A DNA stretch of 64,000 nucleotides from an uncultured Candidatus Melainabacteria bacterium (GTDB taxonomy: Bacteria > Cyanobacteriota > Vampirovibrionia > Gastranaerophilales > Gastranaerophilaceae), in the NCBI GenBank assembly GCA_934757255.1, contig CAKVLL010000001.1, positions 52,920 through 116,919 on the forward strand, written 5' to 3'. The notes beneath the pieces are model-generated. The model worked only from the letters and a program-made list of their open reading frames with translations, was not told the origin of the DNA and did not search any database. Below are positions 8,987 to 17,184 of the stretch, piece by piece. The number at the start of each line of letters is the position of its first letter. Position 1 is the stretch's first letter. The position numbers were made by a program, and so were the translations under genes.

Positions 8987-9817
8987 CTATTTTTCTGTTG
9001 ATTCAGAAAGAGTTTTCAAAATTGTATAAGAAGCATCCCAACCACTTACACCACCTGTAGTCTTAAATTGAGCGATATCTTTTGCTCTCAAAGCTTTATT
9101 TTTAGCTTGTTCTTTATTGAATTTTGCTAATTTTTTCTTGTTAGAATTTCTTTCTGTAACAATTGGAGTTGCATAAGCCAAAAAACTTCTGTATTCTTGG
9201 CAACCATAACCTGTTTTTACTCTTGAAGGATAATTATATGTCATATAATCATAAACATTCATCGCTCTTTCTGTATTAGAAGGTTTTCCTTGCAAAGCTT
9301 CTAGAGTTGAACCTGGTCTTTTTGTAATTACAACAATCATCGCTAATGGATTATAATTAGTCTTTGCCAATAAATCTACACCTGTAATATCAGCAGTTTT
9401 TTCATCACTTAAACTTGTTTTGTTAGCCAAAAATTCACTATTTGCCGCTGTTGAAATAATATTTTCAGAACTCAATTTACTTGTAATAGCATTTTTAGCA
9501 GCGTTTCTCATTTGATTTTTTGAATATGTTCCATTAATAATATGTCCCATTTCGTTCGCTATAACTGCTGCAACTTCACTATCGTTTCCGGCATAAGTTA
9601 AATCTGTGCTTGAAATTTGAATTACATTTGTTAATGAAGTGTTGGAATTATCCGCAGCACCGTTTACAACTTTAAATGTAGTTTTTGCAGGCAATGCGTT
9701 TTTTGTAATAATTGTTTTACCTACAGTTGCTACTCTGTCTGCAGCATTCCAACTAGCCGCAAAAGCAGGAGATAGCATTAATGCAAATGTAAACATTGAA
9801 ACTATAATTTTTTTCAT
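8987..9817 (-). CDS. Secreted M48-like protein with altered zinc motif
   Basis: 276 residues with a Sec signal peptide ending around SPAFA. The segment SEVAAVIANEMGHIINGT aligns with the zinc-binding helix of M48-type metallopeptidases (consensus AHExxH), but the first histidine is asparagine (NEMGH). The downstream DEKTADITGVDLLAK and YNPLAM resemble the third-ligand region and the alpha-helix after it. It is therefore probably a non-catalytic or altered homologue. AAGGAGGG precedes the ATG. It lies 28 bases after gmhA on the same strand, so the two may be co-transcribed. No PDZ or TPR domain is visible. Confidence 0.7.
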   Translation of the reverse strand: MKKIIVSMFTFALMLSPAFAASWNAADRVATVGKTIITKNALPAKTTFKVVNGAADNSNTSLTNVIQISSTDLTYAGNDSEVAAVIANEMGHIINGTYSKNQMRNAAKNAITSKLSSENIISTAANSEFLANKTSLSDEKTADITGVDLLAKTNYNPLAMIVVITKRPGSTLEALQGKPSNTERAMNVYDYMTYNYPSRVKTGYGCQEYRSFLAYATPIVTERNSNKKKLAKFNKEQAKNKALRAKDIAQFKTTGGVSGWDASYTILKTLSESTEK

Positions 9818-9845
9818 AAACCCTCCTTTTTTCTAAAATATTGTA

Positions 9846-10445
9846 TCACCAATTTTTACTAAAATAATCTTCTACAATTCCACAAATTATATGCCCTGCT
9901 GCTATATGCAGTTCTTGAATATTGTTTGTGACATCAGACGGAGCTTTAAAAATGACATCTGCATATTCCACTATTTCTCCACCATTTTTTCCCGTAAACG
10001 CAATAGTAATAATTCCTTTACTTTTAGCTACCTTAAATGCCTCTATAATATTTTGCGAATTGCCGGATGTTGAAATTCCTACAATAGCATCACCCTTTTT
10101 ACCAATAGCTTCTATCTGTCTGGAAAAAACAAATTCTTGACCATAATCGTTACCAATTGCCGTAAGAGAAGATGTGTTACATGTCAAACTATGAGCAGCA
10201 AGCGGCCTTCTATCCAATTTATACTTCCCCATAAGTTCCGCTGCCAAGTGTTGCGAATCAGCAGCTGAACCACCATTCCCACAAAAAATAACTTTATTGC
10301 CATTTTTAAGAGTCTCAATCCACAGATTTGCAATTTGTTTCAATATAATTGCTTGCTCCTTAAGCCTCAAAAAATTATCAACAATAATATCAATTTCTAA
10401 ATTTATTCTTTGCACAACACTCTCCCTAACAGCATAACTTTCCAT
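9846..10445 (-). CDS. gmhA: Phosphoheptose isomerase (SIS domain)
   Basis: About 200 residues. The SIS-domain segments FCGNGGSAADSQHLAAEL, GNDYGQEFVFSRQIEA, GISTSGNSQNIIEAF and IQELHIAAGHIICGIVE match GmhA, which converts sedoheptulose 7-phosphate to D-glycero-D-manno-heptose 7-phosphate for lipopolysaccharide heptose. The open frame reaches 10541, but homology begins near MESYAVRE (ATG at 10445, with a TATGTT box six bases upstream). An alternative GTG at 10415 has AGGGAGAG before it. Presence of gmhA implies heptose-containing surface glycan. Confidence 0.88.
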   Translation of the reverse strand: MESYAVRESVVQRINLEIDIIVDNFLRLKEQAIILKQIANLWIETLKNGNKVIFCGNGGSAADSQHLAAELMGKYKLDRRPLAAHSLTCNTSSLTAIGNDYGQEFVFSRQIEAIGKKGDAIVGISTSGNSQNIIEAFKVAKSKGIITIAFTGKNGGEIVEYADVIFKAPSDVTNNIQELHIAAGHIICGIVEDYFSKNW

Positions 10446-10541
10446 AATTTTAACATAGATAAAATTTATTATATAGTTTTTTGATAAGTCATAATTACAT
10501 ATTTGAACACAAAAAATAATTAAAATTAAACCCTTATACAC

Positions 10542-10570
10542 TTCACAAAACTAATAAAATATGCTATTAT
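10542..10570 (+). promoter_or_regulatory. Sigma70-type promoter of pseudopilin gene
   Basis: TTCACA at 10542-10547, 17-base spacer, TATTAT at 10565-10570 preceded by TGC (extended -10). The gene's AGGAG follows about 40 bases later. Confidence 0.6.
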
Positions 10571-10618
10571 AAAGGTGTTCACAATGCATAATTTAAACAC
10601 AATTAGGAGAGCTTTTTT

Positions 10619-11431
10619 ATGAAAAAACGAGGATTTACATTAGCTGAAGTACTTATTACGCTTGGGATTGTTGGCGTAGTAGCAGCGTTAACAGCACCTT
10701 CTTTAGTTCTAAGTAGCCGTAACGAAGCTAACGCAGCACGTTTATCTGTTTTAGTTTCAAACCTTGAAAATGCATTTCAAAATGCAATCGTTCAAGAAGG
10801 TGTTGATAATCTATATAAAACAAACATGTGGTCTAATGGAGCAGTTAATGCTGATAATGCAGCTAGAATCGCACCTTTTGTAGGAAATTTAGGACGTTAT
10901 ATGTATGTTAGTGGTTTTAAAACAAAAGATACAGAAGCAATGGCTTCAACTGGCATTCATGCAATGGACGCAAACGGTGGTACAGGCACTCAAATTGCAG
11001 GAGGTGACGCTTCTCTTCCAGGTGTTGGAACTTGTATAGCCTTAGAAACAAAAAACGGTGCAACTATTTATATTAGAACATACTCTCATACAGAAGCTGA
11101 AATAGAAGCTGGCAGAACCGCAGCTATTGAACAAGGCAGTTCTTATTATACAAATGCTGCTGACGTCTTTATTGATGTTAATGGCAAAAGCGCTCCTAAT
11201 ACATACGGAAGAGACGTATTTGCATTCCAAGTGGGAGAAAATGGCATTCTCTATCCTGACGGCGGCAGAGATGTTGCAAGAATGGATGACGGTGATATTT
11301 CTCATACTTGGGATAATGCTACTCCTAACAGATTCTCTTGTACTGATGATAACAAAGGAAGCGTTGACGCACAGCGTGGTTTGGGATGTGCAGCACGTGT
11401 TATTGCAGAAGGATACAAAATCAACTACTAA
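10619..11431 (+). CDS. Type IV pilin-like protein with prepilin leader
   Basis: 270 residues. The N-terminus MKKRGFTLAEVLITLG is a textbook class III prepilin signal: short basic leader, cleavage between Gly5 and Phe6, Glu5 of the mature protein, then a hydrophobic helix. The C-terminal 230 residues are soluble, Ala/Gly/Asn-rich with a cysteine pair region (GTCIAL, FSCTDD, GLGCAAR). It is exported and processed by a prepilin peptidase and assembled by a type IV pilus or type II secretion-like machine. Such proteins are typically numerous in gut Melainabacteria (recollection). A bidirectional-type terminator follows. Confidence 0.9.
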   Translation: MKKRGFTLAEVLITLGIVGVVAALTAPSLVLSSRNEANAARLSVLVSNLENAFQNAIVQEGVDNLYKTNMWSNGAVNADNAARIAPFVGNLGRYMYVSGFKTKDTEAMASTGIHAMDANGGTGTQIAGGDASLPGVGTCIALETKNGATIYIRTYSHTEAEIEAGRTAAIEQGSSYYTNAADVFIDVNGKSAPNTYGRDVFAFQVGENGILYPDGGRDVARMDDGDISHTWDNATPNRFSCTDDNKGSVDAQRGLGCAARVIAEGYKINY

Positions 11432-11445
11432 TTTAAGATTAAATA

Positions 11446-11491
11446 TTAACGCAAAAATGCCGAGTTTTTCAACTCGGCATTTTTGCGTTAA
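11446..11491 (+). terminator. Strong terminator after pseudopilin
   Basis: A 19-bp perfect stem TTAACGCAAAAATGCCGAG / CTCGGCATTTTTGCGTTAA around an 8-base loop. Its right edge runs into the promoter of the next gene. Confidence 0.92.
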
Positions 11492-11494
11492 TAT
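11489..11494 (+). promoter_or_regulatory. Candidate -10 box for a leaderless start
   Basis: TAATAT sits exactly six bases before the ATG at 11501; no Shine-Dalgarno is possible because the terminator stem lies immediately upstream. Confidence 0.4.
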
Positions 11495-11500
11495 AAAAGT

Positions 11501-11839
11501 ATGTTTAAACACGTAACACCAATAATTTTACTTTTAATATCGAATATTTTTATGACTTTTGCATGGTATGGGCATTTGAAATTTCGAGCATTACCATTAA
11601 TTTTAGTCATTCTTTGCAGTTGGGGAATCGCTTTTTTTGAATACTGTTTTCAAGTTCCGGCAAATCGCATTGGATACGAATACTACAACGCAGTACAACT
11701 AAAAACCATACAAGAAGTTATTACACTCACTGTTTTTTCTGTTTTTTCTATACTATACTTAAAAGAACAATTTAAATGGAATTATTTTATAGGTTTTATT
11801 TTTATAATACTAGCTGTATTTTTTATATTCAAAAAGTAA
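11501..11839 (+). CDS. DMT-superfamily membrane protein (DUF486 type)
   Basis: 112 residues with four predicted transmembrane helices. The segments FMTFAWYGHLKF and AFFEYCFQVPANRIG are characteristic of the DUF486/DMT_6 family, whose substrate is unknown. The stop codon directly abuts the stop codon of the convergent gene at 11840. Translation appears leaderless. Confidence 0.8.
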   Translation: MFKHVTPIILLLISNIFMTFAWYGHLKFRALPLILVILCSWGIAFFEYCFQVPANRIGYEYYNAVQLKTIQEVITLTVFSVFSILYLKEQFKWNYFIGFIFIILAVFFIFKK

Positions 11840-12280
11840 TTATATGAAAAAAACACTAGAAAATTGATCAACCTTTTGAAGATCAATATTTGGTTCAATT
11901 TCTAATGCCTTATTAACAAAAGTAATCAATACATCGAGACCATCATCAAGACTTTTACAACTATATTCTCTCAACTGTTTTAAATCTTTACAACCAAACC
12001 TTTCCATAACTCCACTAAGTGCATTTTTACAGACTCTCATTTCAGTTTTACTTAAATTTATATCTTTTTGAACTAATTTATCAGCAATAGTGTTCAAATC
12101 TTGTGCACTGAATTTTGCTTTGAAATTAACTTGTGAACGTCCAACGGTCTCCATTGGGTTAGAAAGAAGGTCTGTGTTTTCTTCTTTAAGTGTTGTTAAA
12201 TTTTCGGTTTGTGTTTCATCCTTTGCTTTCATCATTCTTGCTGGTTGAATGTTATGAATGGCTGATATTCCAATACTCAT
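11840..12280 (-). CDS. Lineage-type hypothetical protein with NFKA motif
   Basis: 146 residues, no signal peptide or membrane helix. A low-complexity polar N-terminus (about 50 residues) leads to QVNFKAKF, then a compact helical domain with ADKLVQKDINLSKTEMRVCK. The [NS]F[KMQ][GA] pattern recurs in three other unrelated hypotheticals of this window. An AAAGGAA ribosome site precedes the ATG. Function not recognised. Confidence 0.6.
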   Translation of the reverse strand: MSIGISAIHNIQPARMMKAKDETQTENLTTLKEENTDLLSNPMETVGRSQVNFKAKFSAQDLNTIADKLVQKDINLSKTEMRVCKNALSGVMERFGCKDLKQLREYSCKSLDDGLDVLITFVNKALEIEPNIDLQKVDQFSSVFFI

Positions 12281-12458
12281 TATTGCTATTCCTTTCTATT
12301 ATTCTTGTTTAAATAAAATCCTGTAAAAAATTTTTTTGCTATTTGTCCCCATCTTTTTACAAAATGTTACAATTATATTTCTTTTTATCACAAAATTATA
12401 ATAAATTCTATTCTGATATTACATTATTTGTTGTAAAATTAAATAAAAGGAGAGAAGT

Positions 12459-13085
12459 ATGGAACTTATTAATTTAATAATTACACATCTTGTTAATTTT
12501 ATAGAACATATAATAACTATTTTAGGACCTTGGGGAATTAGCTTACTTATGGCAATAGAATCTTGTAACATTCCACTTCCGAGTGAAGCAATATTGCCGT
12601 TTGCAGGCTATATCGTAAGCAAAGGTGAAATGAATATTCATATAGCAGCACTAGCAGGCGCTCTAGGTTGTGTAGTCGGATCAATTCCTTCATATTACTT
12701 AGGATATTTTGGTGGAAGGAAATTTGTTGAAAAATACGGCAAATACTTTTTAATTTCACACAAAGATTTGGAAGAAGCAGACGCTTGGGTTGATAAATAT
12801 GGTGATTGGGCATTCTTTTTCTGCAGAATGTTACCGGTTGTAAGAACATTTATCTCTTTACCGGCAGGTATTTTAAGAGCACGTAAAAGAATATTTTTCA
12901 CACTAACATTTTTAGGTTCTCTTGTTTGGAGTTATCTATTAATTTATGTCGGTGTAAAAATGGGTGAAAATATGGAAGCTTTTAAACACATTTGGCATAA
13001 ATTTGACGTTGCAATTGTCGTAATATTCGGCATCTTGGGTTGCTTGTATGTTTATAAACATATTAAACACCTTAAAAATTCATAA
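12459..13085 (+). CDS. DedA-family membrane protein
   Basis: 208 residues, four to five transmembrane helices. The signature PLPSEAILPFAGYIVSKG and the FFCRMLPVVRTFISLPAG segment, including the conserved arginines, identify the DedA/SNARE-associated family, members of which flip polyprenyl phosphates or phospholipids and support envelope homeostasis. An AAGGAGAG ribosome site precedes the ATG. It lies 16 bases before alr, so both probably form one envelope operon together with the TonB-like gene. Confidence 0.92.
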   Translation: MELINLIITHLVNFIEHIITILGPWGISLLMAIESCNIPLPSEAILPFAGYIVSKGEMNIHIAALAGALGCVVGSIPSYYLGYFGGRKFVEKYGKYFLISHKDLEEADAWVDKYGDWAFFFCRMLPVVRTFISLPAGILRARKRIFFTLTFLGSLVWSYLLIYVGVKMGENMEAFKHIWHKFDVAIVVIFGILGCLYVYKHIKHLKNS

Positions 13086-13101
13086 CTTATGAGGCTTTCA
13101 A

Positions 13102-14223
13102 ATGAAAAACGTTAGACAATCAAATGTAAATATACATAAAGACGCTTGGGTTGAAATAAATTTAGAATCATTAGCTAACAACATTCTTGAAATAAAAAAA
13201 GGAATTCCAAAAGATAAAAAGTTTTTGGCAATAGTTAAAGCCGACGCCTACGGTCACGGTGCGTCAATGATTGCTCAAACAATGTTAGCATCAGGAGTTG
13301 ATATGCTCGGAGTTTCATCAGTTGATGAAGGATTGGATTTGCGTGCCGTAAAAATCAAGTGTCCGATTTTGGTCGTTGGTGCAATTCCGCTTTGGGCAAT
13401 AGAATCTGCTGCGCAAAATGATATTGCTTTTTCTATATTTAATCAAGAACATTTGAATGCTTGTCGCGAAGTTTACGAAAGAACCGGAATTAGACCAAAA
13501 GTTCACGTAAAAATAGACACCGGCATGAATAGAATAGGCGTGCGTTCAGAAGATGGAGTTGAATTCATTAAACAAGTACAAAACGCAGACTACTTGAATT
13601 TTGAGGGGATATTCACACATTTAGCTTCAGCAGAAGAAATTGAAGAAACACAAAAACAAATTAATAGATGGCACGGCGTTATTGATAACATCAATACAGA
13701 TGGACTTCTTTTGCATATACAAAATACAGCTGCAACTTTTGCTTATAACATAAAATCTAATATGGTGAGAGTTGGGATTTCTCTATACGGACTCTATCCT
13801 GATTTACCGCCAAAAGTGAATTACAAGCCAAAAGTTAAGCAAATTATGGGATTAAAAGGACGAATCACAAATATTCATGAAGTAAAAGAGGGTGAAGGTG
13901 TCAGCTATTCACATAAATTTATCGCATTTGAACCGACTAGAGTTGCAACAATTCCTATTGGCTATGCAGACGGTGTTTCTAGAGGTTTGTCAAATAAAAT
14001 TTGGGGTAAAATCAACGGACAAAGAATCCGCCAAATCGGAAATATCACAATGGATCAAATGATGTTTGATTTAGGTGATGTTGACGCGCAAGTTGGTGAT
14101 GTAATAACGCTTTTGGATGATGAAGATTTGTCACTTGATAGTTGGGCAGAATTATTGCATACTATTAATTACGAATTGACTTGTAGGCTAAAAGTAAGAT
14201 TGCCAAGAGTTTATGTAAGATAA
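13102..14223 (+). CDS. alr: Alanine racemase
   Basis: 373 residues. VKADAYGHG near residue 45 carries the PLP lysine; KIDTGMNRIG, IQNTAATFAY, the second catalytic tyrosine in GVSYSHKF and the GYADGVSRGLSN segment are all conserved. It interconverts L- and D-alanine for peptidoglycan, supplying the substrate chain that MurF (24 kb) uses. The ribosome site is GAGG. It is flanked by dedA and a TonB-like gene with short gaps, suggesting an operon. Confidence 0.97.
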   Translation: MKNVRQSNVNIHKDAWVEINLESLANNILEIKKGIPKDKKFLAIVKADAYGHGASMIAQTMLASGVDMLGVSSVDEGLDLRAVKIKCPILVVGAIPLWAIESAAQNDIAFSIFNQEHLNACREVYERTGIRPKVHVKIDTGMNRIGVRSEDGVEFIKQVQNADYLNFEGIFTHLASAEEIEETQKQINRWHGVIDNINTDGLLLHIQNTAATFAYNIKSNMVRVGISLYGLYPDLPPKVNYKPKVKQIMGLKGRITNIHEVKEGEGVSYSHKFIAFEPTRVATIPIGYADGVSRGLSNKIWGKINGQRIRQIGNITMDQMMFDLGDVDAQVGDVITLLDDEDLSLDSWAELLHTINYELTCRLKVRLPRVYVR

Positions 14224-14235
14224 CCGGAGTTCTTC

Positions 14236-14598
14236 ATGAAAAAAATATTCATTTTATTAAGTCTGATTGCACTACCTATTTTTGCTGAAGATAATGCAAA
14301 TCATTATCAAAAAAATACACCAATAGAGAACTTAAATCAATATTTTGAATACTTACCAAATGCTGTGCATAATAACTGGAATCCATATAAAGCAAATGAA
14401 GATTACGAAGTTACTGTGCAATTTAGAGTTAAAAAAAATGGTGAAATAACAGAACCTTTTATTGTCAAATCAACAAATAAAAATGCAAATACTGCAGCTC
14501 TGAATGCGGTTAAAGCCGGTGCTCCATATTTACCTCTACCCCCAAAATTCTCTGGAGAAAGTGTAAATACTCAAATAGAACTCAAGTATTTAAAATAA
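14236..14598 (+). CDS. Periplasmic TonB C-terminal-like protein
   Basis: 120 residues: signal peptide MKKIFILLSLIALPIFA, then one domain in which YEVTVQFRVKKNGEITEPFI, ALNAVKAGAPYLPLPPKF and the final IELKYLK follow the TonB C-terminal (TonB_2) fold pattern. Unlike true TonB it has no membrane anchor or proline-rich linker, so it should be a free periplasmic protein. Twelve bases separate it from alr. Confidence 0.75.
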   Translation: MKKIFILLSLIALPIFAEDNANHYQKNTPIENLNQYFEYLPNAVHNNWNPYKANEDYEVTVQFRVKKNGEITEPFIVKSTNKNANTAALNAVKAGAPYLPLPPKFSGESVNTQIELKYLK

Positions 14599-14628
14599 AT
14601 AACTACTACAATAGAATTTTATAATTAT

Positions 14629-16299
14629 TTATCCTTGTTCAATCCAGCTTCTTATCTTTTCACCGGCTTCGCCTTCGTCTACGCCGTCAAATTCGCGCTT
14701 AAGTTCTCTTAACGCATCACGAATTTCTGCTCCGGAAGTTGGGATTGCAGTTGGTCTATTTTGTTGTTCTAACAATCCTTGTTGAAGTTGTGATTGTTTT
14801 TGAATCATATCGGCAGCATTCATACTCAAATCTTTAATTTGTTTTTCTTGCGCTTCATTCATCTCTCTTAATCGCATCAACTCTTCTTCTTGAGCAGCTT
14901 TAGCTGCATTGATTTTTTGAGTTAAAGCCTTATGACCAAAGAACAAACCAAATGCAAGTAATGCAATTGCTAACCACCAAGGATTGCCGTGTTCAGCCTT
15001 AATTGGTGCTTTAACGTTCTTATCGCCTGCCATAAATGGATCCAAAGAATCAGCAAAAGCAATGGTTACATTTTCAGGACTTGCCTTAGGGCTTGCAGCG
15101 TGTGCAACCAATTCTTTTAATTCTTCTAATGTTAATTCAACCGGCAATGCATCTTTTTCTAAAGTTACAGCAATTGAAATTTCTTCTAAAGTTCCCGGTG
15201 ACATATATTCATTTGTTTGAACTTTTGTTACACCATATTGAGTTTCACGCGCTGTTCTTGAATAACTTCTGTTTTGAGTTGAATCTGAACTTCCGGCAGG
15301 CAAACCGTTTGGAAGATAAACGCTTACAGCATTTGTATTTTTATTAACGTCCTGCGTTTGATCTCCTAATCCTTCAGAAAAAGTTTGTTCATTAACAGCG
15401 GCTTTCTTTTCAGGGTCATAAGCGATTGTAAATTTTTCAACAGGCGCTTGTTTTAAGAAAGTACTAACCGTTGCAACATATTTACCCTGTCCGATTAATC
15501 TGTTCAATTGAGTTTGAACTTTTTCTTGCATGTATTTGTCATTTTCTTGAAGTTTAGCAAGCATTTCAGATTGAGCATCAATCATACTGTTGTAAACATG
15601 TCCATTTGTATCTGTAATTGAAATATTTTCTGCTTTCAAGCCTGAAACACTGCCTAACAACAAATTGGAAACAGCTTTTATCGTTCCCATATTAAGAGTT
15701 TGACCAACTGCAACTTGAAGTTGAACAGTCGCGGTTATCGGTTTTTGCATAGAAGAAAACATTGTTTGTTCAGGAATAGAAATAAATACAGACGCGTTTT
15801 CAATTCCATCAATTCTTCTTATTAATCGCGCAAGTTCGCCATCCATGGCACGAACTAACCTAATTCTCTTATCTTCTTTAGTTGAAGTAAAATCACCTTT
15901 ATCAAAGATTTCTAATCCTACGTTTTGGTCATACAAACCACTTTCAACAATTACCATAATAGCTCTATCACGTTGTTCGGTTGTACACTTTTTCATACCA
16001 GGAGTACAGTCACCTTTTTTTAATCTTAAAACTGATTTTGTACCATCAACCGCACGAGCTGCAACAATATTGTTTCTTGCTAATAGGGCTTGAATTTCTA
16101 AAGCTTTTCCTAAATTGTCGGTAGTAAGTAAATCAACGTCTTCTTTCAAAGGTTCTTTACTCACATCAATTTGTTCATCTTTGGATTTATTAGACATTGC
16201 TAAAGACCCGCAAATAATAAAAATTACCAATACGAGTACAATACCACCTGCTACGGAGGCTAAAAGCACTTTATTTTCTAATAATTTTTTGAAATCCAT
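14629..16299 (-). CDS. fliF: Flagellar MS-ring protein FliF
   Basis: 556 residues. Transmembrane helix near residues 15-35, ring-building motifs RLVRAMDGELARLIRRIDGI and ASVFISIPEQTMF, periplasmic beta-collar region with a low-complexity insertion, second transmembrane helix near residue 435 (WWLAIALLAFGLFFG), a coiled-coil cytoplasmic stretch, and a C-terminal acidic FliG-binding tail (EGEAGEKIRSWIEQG). It follows fliE by 47 bases on the same strand. FliG is not downstream; the next gene is convergent. Confidence 0.96.
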   Translation of the reverse strand: MDFKKLLENKVLLASVAGGIVLVLVIFIICGSLAMSNKSKDEQIDVSKEPLKEDVDLLTTDNLGKALEIQALLARNNIVAARAVDGTKSVLRLKKGDCTPGMKKCTTEQRDRAIMVIVESGLYDQNVGLEIFDKGDFTSTKEDKRIRLVRAMDGELARLIRRIDGIENASVFISIPEQTMFSSMQKPITATVQLQVAVGQTLNMGTIKAVSNLLLGSVSGLKAENISITDTNGHVYNSMIDAQSEMLAKLQENDKYMQEKVQTQLNRLIGQGKYVATVSTFLKQAPVEKFTIAYDPEKKAAVNEQTFSEGLGDQTQDVNKNTNAVSVYLPNGLPAGSSDSTQNRSYSRTARETQYGVTKVQTNEYMSPGTLEEISIAVTLEKDALPVELTLEELKELVAHAASPKASPENVTIAFADSLDPFMAGDKNVKAPIKAEHGNPWWLAIALLAFGLFFGHKALTQKINAAKAAQEEELMRLREMNEAQEKQIKDLSMNAADMIQKQSQLQQGLLEQQNRPTAIPTSGAEIRDALRELKREFDGVDEGEAGEKIRSWIEQG

Positions 16300-16346
16300 A
16301 TTCCTACCCTATATTATTATACACATACATATCAAATATGAGAAGT

Positions 16347-16685
16347 CTAAATTTGAATTTGCATTATTTTATCATACGCTTGGATGATTTTTCCTGTCGC
16401 AGTTGTTGCAACGTTAACCGCAATTTCTGCTTTTGACATTGCAACCATAACATCGTGAATATCAACATTTTCGGAACCCATCATAGCGTCTTTTAATAAG
16501 TTATCAGGCGCATTCATAGATGTATTAAGGTTTTCTACCAATCCTGACATTACGCTTTGAAAATCTGCGCCTGCCGGCTCTTCAACACGACTCATTCTTG
16601 CTGATGGCATATCGCCCCAGCTATCAAGCTTTGTGTGTTGAATTCTAGCTTCTAAATCATATCTTGGATAAAAACCGTTAAACAT
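16347..16685 (-). CDS. fliE: Flagellar hook-basal body protein FliE
   Basis: 112 residues. The C-terminus DIHDVMVAMSKAEIAVNV followed by GKIIQAYDKIMQIQI matches FliE, the adaptor between MS ring and rod. The open frame extends to 16784, but AGAGGTG precedes the ATG at 16685 (MFNGFYPR), which is the start chosen. The pair fliE-fliF is transcribed away from the divergent GGDEF gene. Confidence 0.92.
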   Translation of the reverse strand: MFNGFYPRYDLEARIQHTKLDSWGDMPSARMSRVEEPAGADFQSVMSGLVENLNTSMNAPDNLLKDAMMGSENVDIHDVMVAMSKAEIAVNVATTATGKIIQAYDKIMQIQI

Positions 16686-17184
16686 ATAATTCACCTCTTT
16701 TTTATTGTTATCGGTTGGATTTTGGTTTAGTTGAGGGAGATTTGAGAAAATCATCTGTTTGGGGGAGGGGAAGGAGGAAGTCAATAAGTGAATAGGTGAA
16801 TAAGTTCGTATTAAATATGTTCAATGTAAAACTAGCTTTAATATTGAAAATAAACTAAAATGAACTTATTGACTTATTCACCTATTCAATTTTTTTATTC
16901 ATTCACTTATTCACCTTTATTTCAATTCATCCATTCATACTATTTTTTTAATAATCTCTCAAGAAAAGTCAATATTTGTCGTTTTACTAAATATGAACTT
17001 ACATGAAGAATGCTTACTAAAATACTTATTAAACCCTTTGGATTTGCTAAAATCAACGGAGGTTTTGAAACTCAACAACACGCTGATTGAGAAAACTGTT
17101 TGCGTTGATAAGCTTCTTACAAAGAATACCAAGATTAATTATACTCGGGCTTAAGTATTTTGGCTGAGCCAAGGAGAGGTAATC
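16686..17184. other. Divergent region between fliE and the GGDEF gene
   Basis: Five hundred bases with no coding frame of its own. It carries octamer-armed palindrome copy 2 (16780-16915) and about 200 bases of less repetitive sequence before the GGDEF gene. Promoters for both operons should lie here; none stands out clearly. Confidence 0.6.
16780..16915. repeat. Palindromic element with tandem-octamer arms, copy 2
   Basis: Left arm 16780-16807: GTCAATAA, GTGAATAG, GTGAATAA, GTTC. Right arm 16862-16915 is the inverted counterpart and is longer, interrupted by an AT-rich stretch. The 54-bp core begins GTTCGTATTAAATATG, resembling the reverse complement of the copy-3 core. Confidence 0.8.

Noticed and set aside
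10446..10541. N-terminal extension of gmhA to 10541
   Set aside because: The extra 32 residues are hydrophobic, unlike the family, and overlap the promoter region.
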